From Alphaproteobacteria bacterium (GTDB taxonomy: Bacteria > Pseudomonadota > Alphaproteobacteria > Micropepsales > Micropepsaceae): 64,000 bases of DNA. The notes under the pieces are model-generated. The model had not been told where the DNA came from. It did no database searches and was given only the letters and a program-made list of their open reading frames with translations. The translations under genes were made by a program, and so were the position numbers. This document shows, piece by piece, positions 38,737 through 44,733 of the stretch (position 1 is its first letter; each line of letters begins with the position of its first letter). The DNA lies in the NCBI GenBank assembly GCA_017983635.1, contig JAGOBA010000004.1:124001-188000 (forward strand), in the 5' to 3' direction.

Positions 38737-39167
38737 TACAGGTGTTCCTTCCAACCTGACCTTAGGAGGTAGGAGCCTTCTTTCGATTCGACTAAGTCAG
38801 CCTCGCGCGCGCGCAGAGGATGAGCGTGATTGTAGGCGCCGAGAAGTGCCGTCATGGAGTTCCACTGCTTGACCACTTCCTCAAGTGGCACACCCTTGCC
38901 GACTTCGCCACCAGCCAGATGCGCGAGCAAGAGCGTGAACTTGTGTGCGCCGCTTTTCCCCGAAGCGTACTTCTTCACGAACGCGCGAAGACCCATCGAG
39001 ATATCAAAATCGGCTGCGGGGTCGTTGTTAGGCGGAGCCACCACCTTACCCGCACGCGCAGGTCCGCCGTTGCTCTTCACCAATGACAGCGCCTTGTCGA
39101 GCATCGCCCGAGCGGTTTCGATGTGGTGAATCAGCTCGACCTGGGGATCGCTGTGTCCTTTTGGCAT
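38736..39167 (-). CDS. Predicted winged-helix protein (operon gene 4)
   Basis: This 143-residue protein has an N-terminal helix (ELIHHIETARAMLDKALSLV), a linker, and a C-terminal domain RAFVKKYASGKSGAHKFTLL, then EEVVKQWNSMTALLGAYNHA and SYLLRSGWKEHL. The last part reads like a winged helix ending in a beta-hairpin and terminal helix. I recall similar unnamed proteins in bacteria and archaea. The start is ATG 39167 with GAGGA six bases upstream. It is translationally coupled to gene 5. The function is unknown. Confidence 0.6.
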   Translation of the reverse strand: MPKGHSDPQVELIHHIETARAMLDKALSLVKSNGGPARAGKVVAPPNNDPAADFDISMGLRAFVKKYASGKSGAHKFTLLLAHLAGGEVGKGVPLEEVVKQWNSMTALLGAYNHAHPLRAREADLVESKEGSYLLRSGWKEHL

Positions 39168-39242
39168 AGATTCTTCCTCTCGCTTCGAGCCCAATTCGGT
39201 CTGCTGACTTCGATAAGCCGGCGCGGCTGCGATTTCCGTTGA

Positions 39243-39677
39243 TCAGGTGCCGCGCTTCTTGTACCCCGCCGCCACAAAATGCTCGCCACTGCGCGTGATG
39301 ACGTAGGCCGTCTTGTTTTCCTTCATTTCTTGCGCCTCCATCATGTGACCTTGCTTGATGCAGTGCTTGATGTTCACGCTGATGTTGGATGGCGCAGGCT
39401 CGCGGGCGTCCTGGTAACCTCTCTCGAGGTCAGCCCTAGTGAACGACGCCATTCCGGCGTGAGCCTCAAGAAAGCAGCCAACGGCCAGCGTACGCTGAAT
39501 GTCGGTGGTTGGAGGATGTTCGAGAAGGAACTCTTTGATCGATAACTTTTTCGACCCGGGCCCTGGCGCCGCCGCCTTCTGACCGATGCCCACTGACTCA
39601 ATACGTGTGACGCGCGTCTCTAGGCTCTGGATCGCTTTCAAGATCGCATCGAGTTTGTTGTCAGCGCTTGTGCTCAT
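39243..39677 (-). CDS. Predicted winged-helix protein, paralogue of gene 2 (operon gene 3)
   Basis: This 144-residue protein has an N-terminal coiled coil of about 30 residues (KLDAILKAIQSLETRVTRIE), a Ser/Gly/Pro linker, and a C-terminal domain beginning KKLSIKEFLLEHPP and ending YVITRSGEHFVAAGY. It aligns without gaps to operon gene 2 over 97 residues, with about 41 identities by hand. ATG 39677 is chosen because it aligns with the start of gene 2. An upstream ATG at 39719 is in frame. The function is unknown, with nucleic-acid binding inferred. Confidence 0.6.
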   Translation of the reverse strand: MSTSADNKLDAILKAIQSLETRVTRIESVGIGQKAAAPGPGSKKLSIKEFLLEHPPTTDIQRTLAVGCFLEAHAGMASFTRADLERGYQDAREPAPSNISVNIKHCIKQGHMMEAQEMKENKTAYVITRSGEHFVAAGYKKRGT

Positions 39678-39737
39678 TGCCTTGATCTCTCGCAGCTTAC
39701 GTGAAGGCTCTTTGGCCATTGCAAATCTGGAACGAGC

Positions 39738-40178
39738 TCAACGTGCCTTCCCAAATCCAGACTTAACGAGTTCGTCGCCAGTCCGGGTTACCACCCATGC
39801 CTTCATGCTGTCTTTCTTGCTCTTTTCTTCCATGAAGTACCCGTTCTTGACGCACATGTTTGCCTTGTCGTTGATGTTCGGAGGGACGGGCTCGCGCGCG
39901 GCGCGAAACCCCTGCTCTAGGTCTGTCGCATTGAAAGGCGACACGCTGCCGTGGTTCTCAAGAAAGTAAGCAATCGCCAACGTCATCTGCACGCCATTGG
40001 ATGGCGTGCGGTCGATCAGGAACTCCTTGAGCGATAGTCTCTTGACGCTGGAGCTGATCCCGGGCTCAGCGTCCGTACTACCGGTCGCGGACCGAGCCTC
40101 CAGCTTGGAGAGACGTGCGTCGAGGCCTTTAACCGTCGAGAGGATTTCCTCCAGCATTTTTTTCGTAGTCGTGTCCAC
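39738..40178 (-). CDS. Predicted winged-helix protein (operon gene 2)
   Basis: This 146-residue paralogue of operon gene 3 has the same plan. An N-terminal coiled coil (MLEEILSTVKGLDARLSKLE) is followed by a linker and then the domain KRLSLKEFLIDRTPSNGVQM with FNATDLEQGFRAAREPVPP and VVTRTGDELVKSGF. It starts at GTG 40178 with GGGAGG about ten bases upstream, five bases after gene 1 stops. A coiled coil in both paralogues suggests homo- or hetero-oligomers. Confidence 0.62.
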   Translation of the reverse strand: MDTTTKKMLEEILSTVKGLDARLSKLEARSATGSTDAEPGISSSVKRLSLKEFLIDRTPSNGVQMTLAIAYFLENHGSVSPFNATDLEQGFRAAREPVPPNINDKANMCVKNGYFMEEKSKKDSMKAWVVTRTGDELVKSGFGKAR

Positions 40179-40183
40179 GGGGA

Positions 40184-40585
40184 CTAGCCTCCCTTGGGCG
40201 CGCGCGCTTCGAGCCGGTCAAGCACCGCATCCACCTCGTGCGCAGGAATTTCGTAGTTGGCGCCGCTACCGGTGATCAGACCCTCTTCGCGCAACCTCTT
40301 GATCGCTACGTCAACCGTGCCGGACTTCACTGCCGTCTGCTTCTTGATTTCCTTCCCCGAGACGGCGCTGGTCGCGGTCGCGCCCTCATTTTTGAGTAAC
40401 TTCTTTACGACCATGTACGCGAGAACCTTTTCCTCCTGCTTCAAGGAGTTGCCCTTTTTGAAGAACACCGTGTGAGTTTCGCGCTGGATCGTGAGGAGCG
40501 GCTTCAGCACCGCGGCGGCCCGTTCTCCGTCGAAGCCACCGCTGTCCGTGTACAGGCCATCCAACAATGAGTTCTTCCCGGCCAT
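40184..40585 (-). CDS. Predicted winged-helix protein (operon gene 1)
   Basis: This 133-residue protein begins with MAGKNSLLDGLYTDSGGFDG, then a beta-like region (LLTIQRETHTVFFKKGNSL) and a clear winged helix: LAYMVVKKLLKNEG, VSGKEIKKQTAVKSGTVDVA, IKRLREEGLITGSGANYEI. It is the promoter-proximal gene and a candidate autoregulator, because a dyad lies at its promoter. Its first 16 codons and about 22 upstream bases are duplicated in inverted orientation at 41005-41071. Confidence 0.62.
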   Translation of the reverse strand: MAGKNSLLDGLYTDSGGFDGERAAAVLKPLLTIQRETHTVFFKKGNSLKQEEKVLAYMVVKKLLKNEGATATSAVSGKEIKKQTAVKSGTVDVAIKRLREEGLITGSGANYEIPAHEVDAVLDRLEARAPKGG

Positions 40586-40607
40586 GTGCGCGCCAGCCTT
40601 CGATGAA
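40541..40607 (-). repeat. Inverted duplication, arm A (5' end of operon gene 1)
   Basis: This 67-bp segment is repeated in opposite orientation at 41005-41071, with about 8 mismatches by hand alignment. Arm A covers about 22 bp of leader, the ATG and about 14 codons of operon gene 1. The 397 bp between the arms are AT-rich and hold the operon's promoter. Confidence 0.85.
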
Positions 40608-40653
40608 ATGGGGTTGCTCGGGCTTCTATGTATCTTCCCGTCACGAAAATTGC

Positions 40654-40704
40654 AAGTCGCACGTTCTCGCGACTTTCCTATATTATGTTTTTGTCTTTTG
40701 TCGA
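40654..40704 (-). promoter_or_regulatory. Candidate promoter and dyad operator for the winged-helix operon
   Basis: On the minus strand a possible -35 TCGACA (40699-40704) and -10 TATAGG (40677-40682) are 16 bp apart. Directly downstream is a 7-bp perfect dyad, AAGTCGC-N8-GCGACTT (40654-40675), which would overlap the transcription start and suits a repressor operator. An 85-base leader to the ATG at 40585 would result. The hexamer match is moderate. Confidence 0.4.
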
Positions 40705-40807
40705 GAATTTATCTGACTGTTCGTTGGCTATGTATCATAATTTCGTACTCCACGGTGATGCCGTTTCTGTATTGGTGTAATATCTTATCATAATGCATTG
40801 TTTTTAT

Positions 40808-40816
40808 TGATATAAT
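40808..40816 (+). promoter_or_regulatory. Rightward extended -10 promoter element
   Basis: The sequence TGATATAAT is a perfect extended -10 (TGnTATAAT) in the AT-rich segment, facing right toward the truncated duplicate at 41027. No good -35 is visible, and extended -10 promoters often lack one. No clear gene lies downstream before ssb, so the transcript, if any, is non-coding or encodes only the truncated peptide. Confidence 0.35.
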
Positions 40817-41004
40817 TTCATGGACACTTGAAAGACTGCGATCGGTTGTTCTTGTGGATATTATGCACCTTGTGTCATTTGGTATCGAGCAAAAGTCGCG
40901 ATTTGTGATGGCGCGCTCTGGCATGAATTTATGGGATGGTCCGGCTCGGTAGTGTCTTGCTGAGCAACTCGATCCGTCCGGCATAATGCGCGAAGTCATC
41001 CGAC

Positions 41005-41071
41005 TTCATCGAAGGCTGGCGCGCAGTTGGCCGGGAAGAACTCATGGTTGGATGGCCTTTACGCCGACAAC
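41005..41071 (+). repeat. Inverted duplication, arm B (truncated copy of operon gene 1 start)
   Basis: This is the second arm of the 67-bp inverted repeat. In this copy the ATG has become TTG (41027). The peptide would read MAGKNSWLDGLYADNS and then diverge completely, so only the 5' end of the gene is present and the copy is a non-functional fragment. Confidence 0.85.
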
Positions 41072-41209
41072 TCTGCCAGTCCGGGGACACACATGACGCC
41101 CTCCATCGCGAGCTTCGTGGGGAAATGCGGTGACAGCCCCGATCCTTCCGCGCGCCGCGAATGCGGCATCGCCGGCGATCGCATTTTTTTGCTTGCTTTC
41201 TGGAACAAA

Positions 41210-41224
41210 GTTCTTTATTTGTTC
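41210..41224 (+). promoter_or_regulatory. LexA-type box inside a larger dyad
   Basis: GTTCTTTATTTGTTC matches GTTC-N7-GTTC exactly. It also sits in an 8-bp inverted repeat GGAACAAA-N8-TTTGTTCC (41202-41225). No gene starts nearby on either strand, so it is either a distal site for ssb (about 415 bp away) or a relic of a promoter displaced by the insertion. Confidence 0.6.
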
Positions 41225-41480
41225 CAATGCGTTTTGGTTGGTGCACGTCTGCTGATTTGGCCTTGTTGGGTGTACACGCGGTGACGCCTCTGTGACGCAT
41301 GAGTTGGCGGATGTGACGCTGTGAGAGTCGCTTTTTTGGGGCTGGGTCGGGGGCTGTTGTCTGCGGCCAAGCGCTTCGATTTTCTGGGACGGTGTGTTGC
41401 CGGGAGGCTAAGTCGTGATCGTGGCCGCTGCCTATCTCTCGGGTACATGGGGTTGTTCGCTGGAAATGCCGACCCGGTAC

Positions 41481-41490
41481 CCCCCCCCCC
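41481..41490. repeat. Homopolymeric C10 tract
   Basis: Ten consecutive C residues lie about 150 bp upstream of the ssb start and 67 bp before its LexA box. Tracts this long are prone to slippage. No supported gene crosses it. Confidence 0.8.
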
Positions 41491-41556
41491 TTGAAGCCTC
41501 CTGTGGATTGTTGGGGGTTCCGGTGCGCTCCACAGGAAATGTCGGCTTGACGGTTG

Positions 41557-41571
41557 GAACAAAATAAGAAC
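41557..41571 (+). promoter_or_regulatory. LexA (SOS) box upstream of ssb
   Basis: The sequence GAACAAAATAAGAAC is GTTC-N7-GTTC read on the other strand, an exact alphaproteobacterial LexA operator, 69 bp upstream of the ssb start. ssb is commonly SOS-regulated in this class. Confidence 0.82.
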
Positions 41572-41640
41572 ATACTGGTAGATCAGAGACGGTGGTGGTT
41601 AGTAGCCGCCGACTTAAGCGCGAAACGAGAGGTGAGAGCG

Positions 41641-42114
41641 ATGGCTGGCGTGAACAAGGTGATCTTGGTCGGAAATCTGGGTGCGGATCCGGAGGTGCGC
41701 CAGCTGCCGTCCGGGGAGCCGGTGGTGAACCTGCGGGTCGCGACGTCGGAGAGCTGGCGGGACAAGAATTCGGGCGAACGCAAGGAAAAGACCGAGTGGC
41801 ACCGCGTGGTGATCTTCAACGAGAACATCGCAAAGGTCGCGGAGAAGTACCTGAAGAAGGGCTCCAAGGTCTATCTGGAGGGCCAACTTCAGACCCGGAA
41901 GTGGACGAACAAGGACGGCCAGGAGCAGTACTCGACGGAGGTCGTGATCCAGCGCTTCCGCGGCGATCTCGTCATGCTCGACGGGCGCGGCGAAGGCGGC
42001 GGGGCGATGGAAGGTGCCTCGGCGGGCGGCGGCGGACGCAAGGCTGTTGCCGGCGGCGGCCGCGACGAGCAACGCGATTTCTCGGCCGATCCGGACGACG
42101 AGATTCCGTTTTGA
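41641..42114 (+). CDS. ssb: Single-stranded DNA-binding protein
   Basis: This 157-residue protein has an N-terminal OB fold: [40 protein letters not shown] and [18 protein letters not shown] glycine-rich linker follows, and the acidic tip DDEIPF binds partner repair proteins. ATG 41641 is the start, with GAGAGG upstream. It is under a LexA box. In relatives gyrA often follows ssb, but four accessory genes and one regulator intervene here. Confidence 0.97.
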   Translation: MAGVNKVILVGNLGADPEVRQLPSGEPVVNLRVATSESWRDKNSGERKEKTEWHRVVIFNENIAKVAEKYLKKGSKVYLEGQLQTRKWTNKDGQEQYSTEVVIQRFRGDLVMLDGRGEGGGAMEGASAGGGGRKAVAGGGRDEQRDFSADPDDEIPF

Positions 42115-42161
42115 TCGGGAGTTGACGAAGCTGTGCGTCACGAACCTGCGGCTTTGGGACG

Positions 42162-43253
42162 ATGACAAAGCCGTACGTCGTCCACGGGCTTGATCTCTCG
42201 TATTTCACGGGGAAGCTCGAAGCCTACTTTCGAGCGAAGGGCATTCCTTATGTCCTTCGCGAAATGACGACGCGCAGTTTCGCGGACTGTGCGCGGGCGA
42301 CTGGATTTCGGCAGATGCCGCAGGTCGAGTGTCCGGATGGGACGTGGCTCACCGACACAACGTTGATCATCCGGCATTTCGAGAAGGTGCAGCCTTCGCC
42401 CGCGATTTCGCCGCGCGATCCGGTGGCGCGATTTGTGTCGCAGCTGATCGAAGATTTTGGCGACGAGTCGCTTTGGCGGCCCGCGCTCTACTATCGCTGG
42501 GCGTTTGCTGACGATGCGCGGCTAATGTCTGGGCGGCTCGCGCGCGGGATGTTGCGCGATGTGAAGCTGCCCTACGCGGCGCGGCGGCAGTTGATCCTGC
42601 GGCGGCAGCAAGGTGTTTATCTGCGCAAGGACGGTGTGACGCTGGCGACGCGGCATGCGATCGAGCATCTCTACTTCGATGCGCTGACGGCGATGGAGAC
42701 GGCGTTGGCGGCGAATCCGTTCGTGCTGGGCGAGCGGCCGTGCGAAGCGGACTTCGGGTTGTTCGGCTCGATGTTCCGGCATTTCTTCTGCGACCCGACG
42801 CCGGCCAAGATCATGCGTGAGGTGGCGCCGCGAACGCTGGCCTGGGTTGCGCGGCTTTGGGCGATCGAACCGGCGCAGTTCGCGCGCGCGGCTGAGATCA
42901 CCGCCGTTCCGGCGAGCGCGCGGGCGTTGCTGCGCTTAGCGGTCGAAACGCATCTGCCTTACATGCAGGCGAACGCAGCAGCCGTTGCCGCGGGTGCCAA
43001 AACCGTGCGGTTCACCGACCACGGCGGCTCGTTCGAGACGCCGGTTAGTCCGTATCGCGCGTGGTGTTTCGACGAGTTGCAGCGTGGGTTTGGCGAACTC
43101 GACGCTGGTGCGAAAGGCATGGTTGCTGGGTTGCTTGGCACCTCCGCCGTGGCAACGCTTTCGGCGCAGCGGCATGACGTTGCGTTCAAGGCGCCCGCGC
43201 TTCCGATCGGTTCGCGCGAGCGAAGCCGAGTGCGCGATCGGGATTGGCGTTAA
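42162..43253 (+). CDS. Glutathione S-transferase family protein with C-terminal extension
   Basis: This 363-residue protein has an N-terminal thioredoxin-like GST domain (VVHGLDLSYFTGKLEAYFRA, then MPQVECPDGTWLTDTTLIIR with the cis-Pro) and a helical GST C-domain (FVLGERPCEADFGLFGSM). A further 110 residues or so go beyond the usual length of about 220. The active-site Ser or Cys is unclear. The substrate is unknown. Its stop overlaps the convergent ArsR-type gene by four bases. Confidence 0.8.
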   Translation: MTKPYVVHGLDLSYFTGKLEAYFRAKGIPYVLREMTTRSFADCARATGFRQMPQVECPDGTWLTDTTLIIRHFEKVQPSPAISPRDPVARFVSQLIEDFGDESLWRPALYYRWAFADDARLMSGRLARGMLRDVKLPYAARRQLILRRQQGVYLRKDGVTLATRHAIEHLYFDALTAMETALAANPFVLGERPCEADFGLFGSMFRHFFCDPTPAKIMREVAPRTLAWVARLWAIEPAQFARAAEITAVPASARALLRLAVETHLPYMQANAAAVAAGAKTVRFTDHGGSFETPVSPYRAWCFDELQRGFGELDAGAKGMVAGLLGTSAVATLSAQRHDVAFKAPALPIGSRERSRVRDRDWR

Positions 43254-43816
43254 GCCACCCACTCCGCCTCCGGCAAGCGCCAATACTGGCCCCCTTTGCG
43301 GGCAAGCATTTTGCGGCCGACCATTTCGCGGCGGAAGGTTTCGCGGTCGGGGTGGCGGCGTTCGATGATTTCGTTGACCTCGGCCTCGCTGTAGGTGCGG
43401 CCTTCTTCGAAGTGGCGCGTGAGCCAGACGAGGATCGGGCGGCGCTTCTTTGGCGTGGCGGGGAACGCCTTTAACCGTCCGTCCGCTGTCAGGTAGTTGC
43501 GGACCGCTTTGTCTTCTTGCGAGGCGGCCGGCGCGAGCTCGGCGAGGTTTTCCTTGACCAAGATCGTACGCGCGCGCTGTGACAGCGTTTTCGTTTCGAG
43601 CGCGTACCAATGCGTATTGCCGTCCTGGCGCAGGCTGACAAGACCCGCCTCCTTCAACATCGCGAGGTGGTGCGAGACGGTTGGCTCTTTCAGTGCCACC
43701 AACGCGGCGAGTTCTTGAACGCTGCGTTCGCGTTCGGCAAGAAGGCCCACGAGGCGCAGCCGGCTTTCGTGCGCGAGCGCTTTGAAGAATTGCAGGAGCT
43801 CGGTTGAGTCACCCAT
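43250..43816 (-). CDS. ArsR-type transcriptional regulator fused to DUF2087
   Basis: This 188-residue protein has an N-terminal ArsR winged helix (LLQFFKALAHESRLRLVGLL, EPTVSHHLAMLKEAGLVSLR). The C-terminal DUF2087 domain contains RRPILVWLTRHFEEGRTYSE, then EVNEIIERRHPDRETFRREM and GRKMLARKGGQYWRL. No metal-binding cysteines occur at the classic ArsR position, so the signal is probably not a thiophilic metal. It is divergent from the HXXEE gene. Confidence 0.85.
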   Translation of the reverse strand: MGDSTELLQFFKALAHESRLRLVGLLAERERSVQELAALVALKEPTVSHHLAMLKEAGLVSLRQDGNTHWYALETKTLSQRARTILVKENLAELAPAASQEDKAVRNYLTADGRLKAFPATPKKRRPILVWLTRHFEEGRTYSEAEVNEIIERRHPDRETFRREMVGRKMLARKGGQYWRLPEAEWVA

Positions 43817-43943
43817 GATCTAATTCCACGTTTGTCTAATTAGATATCTATCGAATCAGTTTGGTGACGTCAAGCGGCTTGATCTAGCGCAAGGACGGGA
43901 GTGACCGGCGCTAGGATACTAAGGCCCTACTGAGGAGTCATTC

Positions 43944-44378
43944 ATGCGCGGCGGGATTGATCGTTGGACGGTGGCTTGGTTTCTGGCGTGTGTTGCCTTT
44001 GCCATTCATATCGGCGAGGAGATCGCGAATGGCTCTTACGGCGTCTATGCCGACTTCGGGATGTTCTTGAACAACGTGTTTCCGGTGATCAAGTTGCCGG
44101 AGTATCGCTACGATATGTGGCTGACGAACTTGATCGGAGCGGCCGTGTTGCTCTTCGTGCTGACGTATCTGGTCTACGCAAAGCGTGGGCCGATGCGGCT
44201 GGCGTCCTACATGTTCGCGGCGTTTTTGACGGCCAATGGTGCGGCGCATCTCTATGCGGCGCTGACAATGAGCGTCTACTTCCCGGGGGCGGTGACCGCT
44301 GGGTTGCTGGTTCTGGCGGGATTGTTTCTGTTCACGGCAATTCCGGCGGGCGAGAAGTCAACACTCGTTACTCATTGA
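43944..44378 (+). CDS. HXXEE domain membrane protein
   Basis: This 144-residue protein has four hydrophobic helices. The family signature is H-x-x-E-E in helix 1, AFAIHIGEEIANG, with partner residues NGAAHLYAALTMSVYFPGAV in the third to fourth helix. The conserved His and Glu residues in the membrane suggest metal binding or catalysis, but the function is unknown. Confidence 0.8.
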   Translation: MRGGIDRWTVAWFLACVAFAIHIGEEIANGSYGVYADFGMFLNNVFPVIKLPEYRYDMWLTNLIGAAVLLFVLTYLVYAKRGPMRLASYMFAAFLTANGAAHLYAALTMSVYFPGAVTAGLLVLAGLFLFTAIPAGEKSTLVTH

Positions 44379-44404
44379 CATATCGAAATATATCGATATA
44401 TAAA
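44375..44404 (+). promoter_or_regulatory. Near-consensus promoter with ArsR-type operator; near-leaderless
   Basis: A perfect -35 TTGACA (44375-44380) is followed after 18 bp by TATAAA (44399-44404). The spacer holds a 14-bp perfect palindrome ATATATCGATATAT (44388-44401) and two ATATCGA direct repeats exactly 10 bp apart (44380-44386 and 44390-44396). The predicted start is about 44411, at the ATG of the arsR-type gene (44410), so the mRNA would have almost no leader. The operator overlapping the -10 fits autorepression. Confidence 0.65.
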
Positions 44405-44409
44405 GGGGT

Positions 44410-44733
44410 ATGAGCCCCGACCGTATTTTCAAAGCGCTGAGCGATCCCGTCCGGATCAAGATCTTGCAGTTTCTGCGCAAGCCGGAGGGCGTGTGTTGCG
44501 CGCTCGATGGTGTCGTTTGCGCCTGCGACATCGAGCGGCTGCTGGGCGTTTCTCAGGCGACGGTCAGCCACCACATGAAACTTCTCATCGACGCCGGCTT
44601 TGTGCGCGCGCAGAAGCAGGGACGGTGGATGCTCTATCAACTCGATCCCGACACTTTTTTCGACGCGATCATCTGGCTTTCGCCGTTTGCGCGCACCAAT
44701 AGCGAGCTTCCGCATGACCTTGCTCGCGCCTGA
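44410..44733 (+). CDS. ArsR/SmtB family metalloregulator-like repressor
   Basis: This 107-residue winged-helix regulator reads SPDRIFKALSDPVRIKILQF, and the recognition helix is VSQATVSHHMKLLIDAGFVR. Cysteines in GVCCALDGVVCACDIERLLG cluster just before that helix, a place where ArsR-type proteins can bind As(III), Sb(III) or other thiophilic ligands. It probably represses its own promoter at the palindromic operator. It overlaps the next gene by 20 bp. Confidence 0.85.
   Translation: MSPDRIFKALSDPVRIKILQFLRKPEGVCCALDGVVCACDIERLLGVSQATVSHHMKLLIDAGFVRAQKQGRWMLYQLDPDTFFDAIIWLSPFARTNSELPHDLARA

Larger units (their letters stand above)
40586..41640. other. Long gene-poor interval between the winged-helix operon and ssb
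   Basis: The interval holds an AT-rich segment (61 G+C of 180 bases at 40681-40860, against a GC-rich background), the inverted duplication, promoter elements, two LexA boxes and a ten-C run. Open frames across 40929-41573 lack ribosome sites and recognisable domains. I regard it as regulatory or relic DNA at the right end of the insert. Confidence 0.6.

Noticed and set aside
38820..39086. Rightward frames opposite operon gene 4
   Set aside because: Antisense to a coupled leftward gene with good ribosome sites; no domain or start signal.
40608..41004. Invertible promoter operated by a dedicated site-specific recombinase
   Set aside because: No invertase or integrase gene is in the window and the arms include coding sequence; the flip idea is kept only as a hypothesis for homologous recombination.
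41027..41284. Rightward frame starting MAGKNSWLDGLYADNS as a functional gene
   Set aside because: Only the duplicated first 16 codons match operon gene 1; the ATG is TTG and the rest diverges, so it is treated as a fragment.
40929..41573. Leftward 214-codon frame across the gap before ssb
   Set aside because: Crosses the C10 tract, both LexA boxes and the inverted repeat arm, lacks a ribosome site, and the translation is Arg/Ser/Pro-rich without any domain.
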